Assembly (NCBI RefSeq): GCF_029227915.1 | Contig: NC_079884.1 | Location: forward strand, 12,340,001-12,404,000 | Direction of reading: 5' to 3' | Length of the DNA stretch: 64,000 bases | Origin: Hydractinia symbiolongicarpus | Taxonomy: Eukaryota > Cnidaria > Hydrozoa > Anthoathecata > Hydractiniidae | In this document: piece by piece, positions 1-11,800 of the stretch | How positions within the stretch are numbered: the stretch's first letter is position 1 | Layout of the letters: each line of letters starts with the position of its first letter | Notes under the pieces: generated by a model | Seen by the model: the letters and a program-made list of their open reading frames with translations, nothing else | Database searches by the model: none | Told to the model about the DNA's origin: nothing | Made by a program: the position numbers and the translations under genes

Positions 1-71
1 AGTTTTCTTTCAAAGATTAGTCAAATTAATTAGACATGTTTTTTATGACCATGTATACCATCGTTGTGTAG

Positions 72-120
72 GTATAAAGGATTTATAAAAGATTGTCCTA
101 GTGGAAAGCTGAGTAAAGAT
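72..120 (+). CDS. NCS1: NCS-1 exon a
   Basis: Acceptor TAG before 72, donor GTAAGT at 121. Encodes [16 protein letters not shown]; the first base completes a Trp codon begun in an exon outside the window. Confidence 0.92.
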
Positions 121-3100
121 GTAAGTTTTTGTTTGTTTGTTGTCTGGTTCGTTCGTTCGTTCGTTCGTTCGTTCGTTCGTTCGTTCGTTCGTTCGTTCGT
201 TCGTTCGTTCGTTCGTTCGTTCGTTCGTTCGTTCGTTCGTTCGTTCGTTCGTTCGTTCGTTCGTTCGTTCGTTCGTTCGTTCGTTCGTTCGTTCGTTCGT
301 TCGTTCGTTCGTTAGTTCGTTCGTTCGTTCGTTCGTTCGTTCGTTCGTTCGTTTGTTCGTTCTCAGATTGATTGGTGTTAATATCAAACAATCGTAGTTT
401 ATTCTTTCTTTTTCGTAGGAGTTTCACCGTATTTACAAGCAATTCTTCCCATATGGAGACGCTAGCAAATTTTCCATGTTTGTTTTTGGTGTTTTTGATC
501 AAAACCAAGTAAGATTTTCCATGACTATAATGATAATTTATGTTGATTTTTACATCGCATAATTTTATCTTTTATGGTTCAGGTTTAATATACCTTAATG
601 GAATTAGTTATCACGAAATTTGCGAATTTTTCTCAAATTGTTCTAGATTTACGTAGAACTATATATAATATAAATGTGACTTTCAACTTCAACATTCTTT
701 ATTTCTCCTAAATTGAGAAACAAAATGTCACTAATTCCTTTTTTTCGCGAAGTTTGTGAAATTTAGTTCTCGAAATATGAGGACATCGTTGGAAAGCTTA
801 TAATTCACAGAATATTATAGAATATGAAAAAATATGGAAAAAGGGAAAATATAAAATAAACATTTTTTGTCTTACTTATTTTCACTAAAATTTAATTTGT
901 TTGTAAACTTCAAATATCTCGAAAGCAATTTTTCCGTTTGTGAATATGGAGACAAAGCTAAAATAATAATGTTAAGAGCATACTGAGTTCTCAAACAGTG
1001 TCTGTTTCTCCATAAATCTTTTGTACAGTTGATGATGTGGCAGCACCACTTACACTATACCTTGTTAATCCACGTTGAGTTTCGCATACCTTTTTGCAGT
1101 GAGAACACTGGAGTTCTGCAGAAAGAACAGCGTCACTACTTCCTCAACTATTTGTCCAACTTCTTTAATAAAATGTGTATCGTTTTCAAAATATTCGCCT
1201 CGAGTTGTAACAAAACAGCATCAAAATATTTACCTCCAAAGTAACTTTCTGTGCGTCGGTTATTATGTTTATTTTTGATGCATTAATGCTCCGGTCACCT
1301 CATTTTTAACAACATAATTTATACATACAAAAAGGGGCCAAAGATACCAGGCTATCTTTTTCTTATCACTGTCATAATTGGATTTGTGTTTGAGTCACTT
1401 CGCCTAAACTTTTTAAATTGCTCAAAACCATTTTATTATAATCGCCTCATGGAGATCAGTCTTTATCTTATTTTGCAAAAATGTCCGTTTTTATTTAACT
1501 CAGTATTTGTCTCTCTAGACATTGCAACATTTTTTTCCGTTGCTTTTTTGTACAAGATGTGTTTCCAACAAAGTCATGACGGCGACTGTTGGGTAGCAGT
1601 TGCTCCAGGCTTTTTATGTTAATGGGAATCGACCTTAGACTGTTGCTGGATTATGGACAATTCATTTAATTTATCACATCCACATTCGATTTTTTTTTTT
1701 AAGACTCTGTTTATCATTTTATACTAACAAAAAAAAATTCGGGGATGCAGTGGATACAAAAAAAAAAGACTTACCTCTTTTGATGTCTTTCCGTTCTTGA
1801 AAGTATCAAAACACGTTTTATTAAACTTTTTTCTGTTTTTTTTTTTTTCTAATTTGATTGCCCTCTAATGATTATTTTCCAAACTCGCTGTTATCTCTCC
1901 GCATTACAAAGGTAAAATAAATATCTTTCCAGAGATTGACACGCAAAACAAAGCGATATCACTGGCCAATTCTAAATGCGGCTTTTGAGGATGAACGAAG
2001 TTTTGAATTTAGTTGTCGTTAAGTTTTTGCCTGCTTTTGTTACCTCGCGGGAATTATTTTTGCAAATTTCAATTCAATCAACAATTTCGTGAATTTTTTT
2101 CCTTTTTAAAAATGATTTACCTTAATTTTTTTCTTCTGATTTACGAAAAACTACATATATTCATATATGAATTTCTACTTTAGCAGTGATAATTTATGTC
2201 TCCTACATAAGTATTTTTATTAAGTATTATTAAAGAACTAGTCGTTAGCCCGTGGAAAAATCCACGGGTTCGCTCGTCCTTTTTATACTTGTGCATCTAA
2301 GCTACCATTTTGCGTGACAGACGGAGAGACGTATACGGGTATTATAATATAGATTTTTTGCACCCTGGTATTTAACATGTTTGTAATTACAAATATAGTT
2401 TACAGGGTAAGTTCAAAAGTGTGAAATGTCGGCCGAAAGTACCAAAAAACAGGGAAGTATTAGAAATTCTAGACAAATTCGGGAAGATAAAGAGTTAAAA
2501 TTGACAGGGTACCCTGTGGCCTTAAATACGAGATTAAGGATGAATAAAAGGACGACCTTAATTTTTTTTTTCTTGTAGGATGGTTTGATAGAGTTTGAAG
2601 AATTTATAACTGCACTTTCTGTTACTTCCAGAGGAACTTTGAATGAAAAATTAAATTGTAAGTGCTAGCATTTTTTAATCGCTTATTGTTATTGCTGTTT
2701 TATTGTTCTTGTTATTGTGGTTGTTTTGTGGTTGTGATTATGTTTATGTATTCCACCTATGCAGGGACTTTTCGTTTGTATGACCAAGACAAAGATGGCT
2801 ACATAACTAAAGATGAAATGTTAAACATCGTTCGCTCAATATACCAAATGGTGGTAAGTACCATCCGTTCATTTACGAGCATATGCTCACTCCTGGTTTC
2901 TTCATGCGTTCACTAACAGCAACGTTTTCTAGCTTTTTCTTTTTGTAGGTTTCGATGGCAAATTTTCCTGCTGACGAAAACACACCCGAAAAACGAGTTG
3001 AGAAAATTTTTACTGCGATGGACAAGAATCTGGATGGAGTGTTGTCCTTAGATGAGTTCGTTGAAGGTTGTAAGAAGGATCCCTCCGTTGTACAAGCGCT

Positions 3101-3125
3101 TTCACTGTACGATGGACTTGTGTGA
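72..3125 (+). CDS. NCS1: Neuronal calcium sensor, NCS-1/frequenin type (5' partial, five exons)
   Basis: EF-hand calcium sensor of the frequenin/NCS-1 family, which binds Ca2+ in the cytosol or at membranes and modulates partners such as PI4-kinase and receptor kinases (family knowledge). Coding exons are 72-120, 419-508, 2579-2657, 2765-2853 and 2949-3125; all have AG/GT borders and phases that join without a shift. The joined protein reads [11 protein letters not shown], then the degenerate EF1 region ([12 protein letters not shown]), EF2 ([13 protein letters not shown]), the signature [16 protein letters not shown]3 ([13 protein letters not shown]), the [12 protein letters not shown] linker, EF4 ([13 protein letters not shown]) and the C-terminal SLYDGLV, which closely follows animal NCS-1. 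The exon with the start codon and N-myristoylation site lies before position 1; the exon at 72 begins with the last base of a Trp codon. A hippocalcin- or VILIP-type paralogue is less likely because the C terminus and SVTSRGT block fit NCS-1 best. Confidence 0.95.
147..361 (+). repeat. (TTCG)n microsatellite in NCS-1 intron
   Basis: About 53 copies of the tetramer TTCG with only two or three substitutions, preceded by a short GTTT run. It lies wholly between the exons at 72-120 and 419-508. The array is open in several frames on both strands, but those ORFs are artefacts of a 4-bp unit and do not encode a protein. Confidence 0.97.
419..508 (+). CDS. NCS1: NCS-1 exon b
   Basis: Acceptor TAG at 416-418, donor GTAAGA at 509. 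Thirty whole codons, beginning [14 protein letters not shown] and ending VFDQNQ. Contains the degenerate first EF-hand and the start of EF2. Confidence 0.93.
509..2578 (+). other. Long NCS-1 intron
   Basis: A 2.07-kb AT-rich intron bounded by GTAAGA and TTGTAG. It carries one copy of a dispersed repeat (2238-2352). I see no conserved coding frame in the remainder. Confidence 0.8.
2238..2352 (+). repeat. Dispersed repeat family A, copy 1
   Basis: Starts near AACTAGTCGTTAGCCCGTGG, has a short hairpin (CCCGTGGA / TCCACGGG), then GTTCGCTCGTCC, a variable middle, and an end rich in GACAGACGG before TATTATAATATAG. The same layout recurs at 9988-10115 (+) and 50333-50455 (-). Probably a small non-autonomous element; class unknown. 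Confidence 0.6.
2579..2657 (+). CDS. NCS1: NCS-1 exon c
   Basis: Acceptor TAG at 2576-2578, donor GTAAGT at 2658. Encodes [15 protein letters not shown] and [11 protein letters not shown], ending with the T of a split Trp codon. Confidence 0.93.
2765..2853 (+). CDS. NCS1: NCS-1 exon d
   Basis: Acceptor CAG at 2762-2764, donor GTAAGT at 2854. Supplies GG of the split Trp codon, then [18 protein letters not shown] (EF3 loop) up to YQMV. Confidence 0.93.
2949..3125 (+). CDS. NCS1: NCS-1 exon e (terminal)
   Basis: Acceptor TAG at 2946-2948. Encodes [16 protein letters not shown], the EF4 loop [12 protein letters not shown] and the C terminus [12 protein letters not shown] at 3123-3125. Confidence 0.94.
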   Translation, partial: VSMANFPADENTPEKRVEKIFTAMDKNLDGVLSLDEFVEGCKKDPSVVQALSLYDGLV

Positions 3126-3478
3126 AAATGAGGAACTATTTCGTACATGCGAGTTTAGTATATTTTAAGTCTGGTTTCTAAAGCCTTTGCGTTAGTTAGT
3201 TAAGCTTTTTTTTGTAAATACCAACTCTGTATAGAATGTAATAACAAGCGAGATAAATTACTGAGTATTTCAAGAAATTCAACCTTACTTGACATTTTTT
3301 ATCTTTCTTTAGAAGACTCTGTGACATACTGAAATGTTTCCATTGTTTTTTGAGATTATGATGTAATTTATGTTTGTGTATCAACAATCAGGATGGCCAC
3401 CCCTCCTAAAAAACCTAAATGTTAATTTTTCCTAAAATATCCTAAAATTATTTGTGCTAAAATCCTTTTTTTTTTTTA

Positions 3479-3484
3479 AATAAA
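3479..3484 (+). terminator. Candidate poly(A) signal, NCS-1
   Basis: AATAAA about 350 bases after the NCS-1 stop codon. An alternative is AATAAA at 3793. Transcript ends cannot be decided from sequence alone. Confidence 0.35.
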
Positions 3485-3691
3485 ACTTTTTGTTATTTCA
3501 TTTGACATCAAATTGAGCATGTGTTTCCCTTGCAACAGGACTGACGAGTGATATTTACTTAAATACTGCAAGCAAAACATACTTCCTAATATTCAACAAA
3601 AAAAAGGTTTCGCTCCAAACCCTTCTAAATTCTCCTAAGATTATTAATTTTTTTATTTTGTGGCCACCCTGATAACACGTCAATGCATTCT

Positions 3692-3757
3692 CCTCACCAG
3701 GGCTGTTAAGTTTTTTTATTTGTAAAAAAACTAACAAGCACTGGGAACGAGGTTGAC
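3692..3757. repeat. Foldback (CCCAGGG family) element, degenerate
   Basis: Imperfect palindrome: the left arm CCTCACCAGGGCTGTTAAG pairs with a right arm ending ACTGGGAACGAGG around a poly-T/poly-A stem. A diverged member of the foldback family described at 28076-28233, 45018-45108, 46503-46615, 46965-47067 and 56468-56535. Confidence 0.6.
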
Positions 3758-4602
3758 ATCAGCGTTATACTCTCTTTATTTTTATTTTTTGCAATAAAAC
3801 ATTCTAGCTGGAAGATGTTTTCTAACAAGAAATCATCTGTTCTAGAATTGCTTTTTTTGTTATAAATATTTAGAGATAAGATATAAAAGTATAATTTTAT
3901 TATTCAAAGGTTTGGTAGAACTGTTGACAGTGCTACAACGTGTATTTATTATAGGAACTAAGGAAATAATATTCGTTTATGAAGTTTTTTTTTTGCAAGA
4001 ATGTATAACTTTATCACTAAGCTGGCCGACAAAACTAAAAAACAACTTAAACATATAAAACATGATATAACTGAAAAAAATTTTTTGAATCATTTTAGGG
4101 TAAAAAGAAAAGCTGAAAAAATGATTTTCTTCATCAAATTTGTGCATATTTTGACTCGTAAAGACTTTTTTTCATGAGACTAAGTAATATGTATATATTG
4201 TAATCGCTGAAAAAAACAAGCAAACTCTTGTAACCTAATTGTAAGGGTTCAACACGAAATTTTCCCCTAGTAACTTGAAAATGTGCATTCTTCAACAAAG
4301 TCTTCAGAAACGTTGTAAAGTAACACAAATGTAGCTACATTTTGTAAAAAAGACATAACAAAATATAATATTAAAAAAATCTTTTTATAGCTTCAAGAAA
4401 TCAATATGGCTTTTGTGACAATACCAGGTTTATAACATGACTCAATGTCAGGTCATCCTCATCCGCAGTAATTGTTAGACTTTTTACATTTGTTCAGGCC
4501 GTATAAAAAGCCTAACAAGTCCTGAGGAGTTGGGTGATTTTCAGATAACAACCCCTCCGTGAGAAAACAGTCTACAAAATTTTTATACTATAAAGATAAC
4601 AT

Positions 4603-5045
4603 TTAGTTGACTTTCCATCTTCCGGCTTGCATAAAAGACTTCGACAAATTTGTTTCAAATTGACTTAAGGTACAGTTTGGCAAGTTGCACGCGATCCAGA
4701 AAGAAATACCAGGTAATGTTTCAGGCGCATTTGCGCCGTTTCTGTTATCACCTTCACTGCTAGAGTCGGCTCCTTCTTCTTCCTCCCTCTCATTCCTCAT
4801 CGACTTTCTCTTACGAGGTCTGGCCATATAGGTAATACAAGAAAAAAAAAACAGGATACTTGTTTGTTGCTAAGCAGTATGTTCTCCATCTGCATTCTCT
4901 TGCCCCAAATGACCACACGGGCATCAACATCACTTCCCCACATCGCACGGACGGCTACTACCTGATATTTTCTTATTAGCGGTTGGACGATGCATGCTTT
5001 CAGGGCGCGTTTCAAAACTTTACTTCGCAGTTGCCTGTTAGCCAT
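4603..5045 (-). CDS. Unidentified short frames, possible two-exon gene
   Basis: I do not recognise a family. The frame from ATG at 5045 gives about 60 basic residues (starts MANRQLRSKV) before a possible donor. A second frame, 4827-4603, starts MARPRKRKSMRNEREEEEGA, with a basic then acidic/Ser-rich N terminus, and ends GRWKVN-stop. A pyrimidine-rich tract near 4840-4860 could be an acceptor region, but the phases of the best donor and acceptor do not match. It may be a small nuclear protein, a decayed element, or chance. Confidence 0.2.
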
Positions 5046-5460
5046 GTTCTGCTAAGTAGCACAAACGAATGCTGCAGCAACAAAAATAATCTCCTATGGT
5101 TATTATTATTATTATTATTATTAATTATTATTATTAATTATTTATTATACCAGATTTAAATTTAACGTTTAAAAATTGAAGAATATTCTCTAATATGGAT
5201 GATTTGTTTGTGACGTAACACTCACGTGACACCATACAAAAAAAAACTTTGTAAGTAAAATCTACTTTGCTTAGTATTTGAACACACATTTTTTTTACAA
5301 TATATAACTTTAACAAATTATATTTAACAGTTTTTTAGTGAAAAAACTCATGAAAACTGGCATAAAGCCACAGAGTCAGAATTTTGACAATTGCCTTCGA
5401 GGAAGAAATTTTAGGTACATTAAATTTTACGTGTGAAAATGTGTATAATAGTTGTAATAT

Positions 5461-5466
5461 TTTATT
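5461..5466 (-). terminator. Candidate poly(A) signal, RasGEF gene
   Basis: TTTATT on + (AATAAA on -) about 150 bases downstream of the RasGEF stop codon at 5615. Confidence 0.4.
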
Positions 5467-5614
5467 GTAACATCAGCGAAATCCGTAAAAGGTCCCTTTC
5501 GTAAAAAATTTCTTCCACTAAAGCAATGCTACAACTTTAGAAATATGACGTTACACAAATAAATAGAAAAAACTATATAAATATAATTATCCAAATTTAT
5601 AATTTTTTAAAAAC

Positions 5615-5830
5615 TTATTCTGGCGTTCCGCTTTTTTGTTGTCTTCTCGAAGACATTCTGTTGCTTGCATTCTGCAGAAAGGAAATTGAGTACCGACGAT
5701 CAGTGTAATTATTATGTACAGGAGGGTTTTGTCTCGTAGTGATAGTTGGTTCGTGTTCTTTTGAGATTTGGTGCAGTTGATCCTCCGAAACAAGCGGTTT
5801 GCTCAGTAGATATGTTTTAATCTCACTTAC
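5615..5830 (-). CDS. RasGEF gene exon 18 (terminal)
   Basis: VSEIKTYLLSKPLVSEDQLH, QISKEHEP completes the Cdc25 domain, followed by a basic Ser/Arg tail and TAA at 5617-5615. Confidence 0.9.
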   Translation of the reverse strand, partial: VSEIKTYLLSKPLVSEDQLHQISKEHEPTITTRQNPPVHNNYTDRRYSISFLQNASNRMSSRRQQKSGTPE

Positions 5831-8800
5831 CTAAAAAAGAAATATACGAAAAATTTTGGACTGAAGAAAATTTGGTGAGATTGGCAACTTGTCAGCAACA
5901 AAAACGATCAAATGATTTCTGAATTTAAAATAGAAACTAATTTTTAGATATTTTGGTAAATTTAATAACGTCATTGCTAAAACGCTGACATTATTTCACC
6001 ATGTCTAATGTTTTTTCTTTTTTTTTCATGTCTAATGAACAACAACTCTTCCTCCCCCTCCACCACAGCATTAGGGAGCCTTCAAACAACCCACCAGAAA
6101 TAAGGTTAACTTTATCAAGCAGAATTAAAAGCTTTTAAAGGTTGAGATCAAATAAAAAAAATACGTACTTCTTGAAAATTATATCTTTTACGTTGAAATC
6201 GATGTATCCCCTCCAACAACATAAACACCTTAAAAACAAATGCTCTTGTTTGTTTAAGTGGAAAAGAAACCATGCAAGTAAAAAAAACAAAAAAAAAACG
6301 CGCACTAACCTGCCTGCGTTTAGTTAAATTGATTATTCCGCCTTTTAAATAATCCGGGTTGCCATCTGATATGAAAGTCAAATCTTTTAGGTAGATACCA
6401 AAATACGGTACAGCTGGGGTAGGCGAGGTGCGAAGCGTTTGCCGATACTTTTTATAATTCCCTTTGGAATCCATTAAGCTCTCCATCTTAGATAAACAAC
6501 TCAAGTGACCAGGGGGTATTAACTCTTTCGTGTCTGACAAGCGTCGCACATGCGCACTACCCAGGGATGCAACAACTATAGCCATGACAGCGTTGTAATT
6601 TCGCAGCTCGAGACATTGCTTCGCTGTTTCGATGAAGTTCATGAACATTTTTGCCCTCCGATGAATACTGCGCTCAGAAACGATCGAATAGACGATCCAG
6701 TTACTCATCTAAACAAACAAAAGAAGACTGCACATAAAAACGAGGTGTTCTTTTTTGTTAAACAACTTTATAAAAACAATTACCTAGAGGAAGCAAATTT
6801 CCGTAAAAATTAATTTTCGCGGTTGTTATAAAATTCGAGAAAATAATGCATAATTTTTCAGAATCGGGCATGCACGTGGTTATAATTGTGTTAAATACTA
6901 TTATTAGTATGTTGTTGTTTTTTTAGTCAGAGAAAACACGAAAAAGATTACCCCTCCAAAAATATAAAAAATCTCAAGCTCGAGTCAAACTTTCTGATTC
7001 CTGTAGAGTGCACTAACAATTAAAAACACGGTGCAAAAAATGTTCAGTGATTCAATTTTAAGTTGAAGTAAACATAATATTTGTCTGTCTTGCAATACCA
7101 TTTTTCATCTGAGCACAGTGTGTAAAACTTGATACTGGAGAGTCGTGTTCACAACGGGGGGAGAGTAAAATCATGTCCTTGGTTTTTGTTTCTTATAAAA
7201 CTATCGTAAAAACGTCCAACATAAAATCAGCAGCACTCCCTAAACAATACAAAGATAGAATACCTTATTAAATCTTTCAGCAACTTTTTCTACAGACAGC
7301 TGCGCTTCTTTGAGCTGGTGTTTCTTGATCAATCCTAATGATATCTTCAACAGTACATCCAATGAAGTGATGTTGCAAAACAAAGCTAAAACGCGCACAG
7401 CATAAAATGAAGAGGTATTGTTAATACTGCGTACCCTCGGGTAGTAATAATGCCATACTCTTATGACATTACAGAAGTCGCTAGGCAAACCGACAAACAC
7501 ATTTTACTGTGATATCACCGAATCATATTCGATTCGTGCACAAATTTTATCTTCTACATTTTTTTTTTTTCTATAAGCAATTGAAATTCCAAAATAAGGC
7601 TTAAGGATGCTTATGAAAAGTAATTTTTAGGGCCAAAAATACACTTAGGTTATGGATATTGGCAAAAAGATTTATTGGAATATACTTATGAAAAAAACAT
7701 GATTAGGCTCAAAATATACTTAGTTGGAAAAAAACATTGCATTTAAATTTTTAACATCAAAAATTACATGAATCTTACAACATACAGGTTAAATCATACA
7801 TGAAGAATAAAAAGAAAAACTGCTCATAAAACAAAAAACTTTTCTTAGGCTTCACATAATGCTTAACATATGCTTAAAAATGATCAAATTTAAGCCTACA
7901 GATGCTTATGTCATGCTTTTAAAAAAACAAGTCTTAGCTTTTAATATTGGGGCGTGGTATGGCGGTAAAACTCGCCATAAAATCTAAACATTACTTTAAT
8001 AACATAATTTTTGTTTAATTTAGCGAGAAATTCTTTTAGGTTTGAATTAGAATTTTTCCTACGAAAAATAATACTTCATTTTGAAGTCGATAAAAGTAAT
8101 AACTTTTAATGCCAATCAAATTTCTTCTTGTATAAATTTGAAATGTGAAAAAAATGTTTTTGTACAAATAAGTAAGTTTACGAAAGTTTTTGTAGAAAGT
8201 AAAACAAGTTCGTGCATTCTTCGTATAATCTGGAAACAATTTTGCTGTATTCTCGGAAAGACTAAATTAACGGGAATAGTAATTTTCTTAGATAGCTAAA
8301 TAAGGATAAAGCCAGACTGAGATAACGAAAAATAACAAAAGAGAATGTCAACTCACCATGATCAATCAAGGTTATCTGACGTGCAAGCTCTCTTGGATGG
8401 TCAAGCAACTCAAATGCACTAAAGAACAATACAAATTATTGAAATGTATTACAGCTTAATTTTTTACACGTTAAAGATTGTATAATGGTCGACGAACAGG
8501 ACAAAACGAGAATAAGAAAAAAAAAATCATAAGAAAAAAACAAATTACACGTCTTTTTATGTGAGAAACATAGTTTTGGGGTTCAGCCTAGATGATTCGT
8601 AACTTTAAAGGACATTTTCTGGAAGTTTATAGTCACACCCTTGTTTTATTTTTTTTAAATTCTATTTAGCAAAACCCCTGTCAATCTCTCAATTTACTTT
8701 TTTCAATTTTCTTAATATTTTGCGAGTTAGCAGTTGATCTGAGCATCAAGCCTCAAGTTTAGAAACAAAGTTTCTTATAAGAAAAGACGTGTAGTAGCAG

Positions 8801-11800
8801 AATAAAGAAAGGATGGTATTGCATAACAGTAAATCAACCAACCTAAATTCTCTTAAGTTTAAATTCGGTAGGTCAGCATCCGGGGGACAATGACATGTCA
8901 AAATTTTTCCACTTGACGAATACGACACATAATCTGTTGGTGATTGATCGCCTGGTCTGTCACCCACTGATTCTTCGAGCAATGATGCTCTTTCGCTTGC
9001 CGTTATATTAAAAAGCATTGACGTTCCTCGCCTTAAGACTAGCCGACTATCACCACCACTGGATTTTCTTCGTGAAAATGAACATGCGGGCTCACCACAT
9101 GCGATTTCCGTCGGTGGCGTCCCTCCGTCAGAAGGACTGTGAGAGATATTAGATACAGCGTCTCCACGACTTCTTAGTCTGCGAAGGTTAAAAAAGGACA
9201 GAGCTTCGGAGGTGTTCCAACTTGAAGATTGTTTCACCGGTGTCGATTGAGAGAACTCCGAAGGACCAGCACATTGAGCTGAACTATTACGGCTAAAATA
9301 ATACATCAATAAGTGACGTAAGATAAATTTTTTTGCTTCTGTAAGCAACTTTTTTGTGATACCACGAAGACAAAATTTCGCGAATTATTACCATATATAA
9401 ATTCTTCGCAAAGATAAATTTTCGCGAATTATTACCATATATAAATTCTTTGCAAGACAAAATTTCGCGAATTATTACCATATATAAATTCTTCGCAAAG
9501 ATAAATTTTCGCGAATTATTACCATATATAAATTCTTTGCAAGACAAAATTTCGCGAATTATTACCATATATTAATTCTTCGCAAAGACAAAATTTCGCG
9601 AATTATTACCACATATAAATTCTTCGCAAAGATAAAATTTTCGCGAATTATTACCATATATAAATTCTTCGCAAAGACAAAATTTTTGCGCAAAAAAGAA
9701 ACTTTAGTAACAAAAATTGAAGAAAAACAAAATTAATAGATTTAGTAGTTTTAGACATGGTATCATAGTCTAGTGAAAATATTTGCACGAGAAATTATAT
9801 GGTTCATTATTCCTATTGTCACAAATTTCAAAACATTTGCGAATAGTGAAAATTTTCGCCAATTTTCGCGGATATTATTTTGGCATAAGTTTGAAAAATT
9901 TAATCACGCCTAATGCTAACTAGCCAAGTTATTCAAGGACATAACATGTAGCCACCATAATGGAGAGATAAACACATAAATAAATATAAACTAGTCATTA
10001 AATGCGGAAATATCCACGGGGTCGCCCGTCTTTAAATTACACGCTATTTCGCGTGCCCGTTGCACGTTTTTTTTCACGCAGACGGACAGACAAAATACAG
10101 CTATGACTATAAAGATTATCTTGATGAAATAAACACAAGACCTACCTATCTTTTTTAATAGGAGTTGACGTGCTTGTCATCCCTGCTACTGGGGACGAGT
10201 CATCGTCACTTTTTCTCTTATTCATGTGCAACTGTAAAGCCATGTTACCCCATGTGCCACACTGCTCAGCTAACCTACTCCAAGGGTTCGTGTCAATGTG
10301 ATTGAAGCCTTGCAATTTAATTTCCATGGTGCATGTTAAAATAAGATTAGAAAGCTCTTTAAAGCTGGAAAATTTTTCTGATTGAAAAGCAAGTGTTTTT
10401 TCGTTATTTTTGGCTTTAAAGAGAAGTTTTAATGTTAACATTTCGTCCAAAGGCTCCCAACGATTCAAATCCTTAAAATTGAACTTTTCGACACATACTT
10501 TCGATCTTTCGTCCAGAACAACAACACGCTTTAAACTTACGCCTAAATGTCTCCAAATATACACTTTCTTACGAGATCTTGACGAAGGAATGGCTTGTCT
10601 GACTTTATAAAACTTACACCCATAGCCTTCCATGCCTTGGCAGCAATCCACATAAGTATGCTTCGCGTTCCTCTGCGTGGGTTGTTTCATAAACAACGTT
10701 TCATAGTGGCCACGAATTTTCTTGGAAAATTGTTTTGTGGAAACATTTGTTCCTATGCTGCTTTTTAACCTAGCTGAGTTTATGCTCTGGAGGCAAGAGG
10801 ACAATTGCAAACGTTGAGGAAAGTCTTGTCCAAAATCGCATATATCTTCAATATACAACTTTAAACCTGCTAAAAACGTGTAATAATCCTCAGAGCACGG
10901 CAATCTACCATCAGTTATAGCTTTGCTACATTGCTCATATAACACATCATGGTGGCTGTCTGATTCTAGATGATACAAGCTCGAATGGTCGCTTTCATCT
11001 TTGACTTTTGACAGTAAACATTCAAGCCGACTAGCACATGGACCATAAGGTCCATCAAGTAGCTTCATGGGCGGAATGAGACAGGTGAGTTCGCTTTCCA
11101 ATGTCGGGTACGTCACAAAGTCTTCAGGATACTTCTCGAGCCATGTTATCCATATACGCATGAGACGTGCATGAAGTATTGGTAACGGCGCATAGTGCTC
11201 CATGTTGGGCGGATGCGTCGTATCGTGTTGTGCACTTTTGAAGTTTTTATAAATATCTGGCTCACGAAATCGATGCAGTAATAACCTCATAAATATAATC
11301 GGGTGTATAAACGTTTGAAAGGTGGTTAAAATGAAATTGATAATTTGTTCTTCGCACGGTGCCATCCTTGATCGTAATTTTCCGCCCCGTGTATTGCTTT
11401 TGCGCTCGTTCGGAGAGGGCGGAACAATATTGGATCCACCCCAAAGCAAATGTATATCTTTGGTTAAAGTTAATACCAAATTTTCAACAGTAGTCCCTCT
11501 AATGTGTGACTTTCCTCCTTCTTCAGTAAATATAACCGTGGGACTAGAGTCTTCGTCTGGAAGATAATTAAATATGTATATTCCATCGACATCGTGTCCC
11601 AGGTACACAAGACCACGTGCTGTTTGATACTGTACACGTGGGTTAGAATGTTTCAATAACTTCAACAAACCATCGGCGACATTTTCAATTTCTAGTTGCA
11701 AATGAGTCTCCACATTCATGGCTATGTTCGCTATCGTAGCTGTCGATTGTAAAACGATCTCTTCATCTGAATCATCGAGACAATCTAATAACAGCTGTAA

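Larger units (their letters stand above)
3126..5614. other. Convergent intergenic region between NCS-1 and the RasGEF gene
   Basis: Holds the 3' UTRs of two genes that face each other. A candidate NCS-1 poly(A) signal AATAAA is at 3479-3484, with another at 3793-3798. A candidate signal for the opposite gene (TTTATT on +) is at 5461-5466. A small foldback element is at 3692-3757 and an ATT/AATT run at 5100-5150. Two short unidentified - strand frames occur at 4603-5045. Confidence 0.6.

Noticed and set aside
43-508. Several ORFs on both strands with FVRS or TNER peptide repeats
   Set aside because: They are produced by the TTCG tetranucleotide array in an intron; the flanking NCS-1 exons fix the true frame.
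9293-9568. 91-codon - strand ORF with a repeated internal peptide
   Set aside because: It is the tandem repeat at 9369-9690 read as protein, and lies in an intron.
9369-9690. CRISPR-like array
   Set aside because: Units are contiguous, without unique spacers, in a eukaryotic intron.
10142-10145. TAG as the genuine stop of the RasGEF exon 13 frame
   Set aside because: It overlaps an AG|GTAGGT donor, and the phase-2 junction continues into exons encoding a Cdc25 domain.
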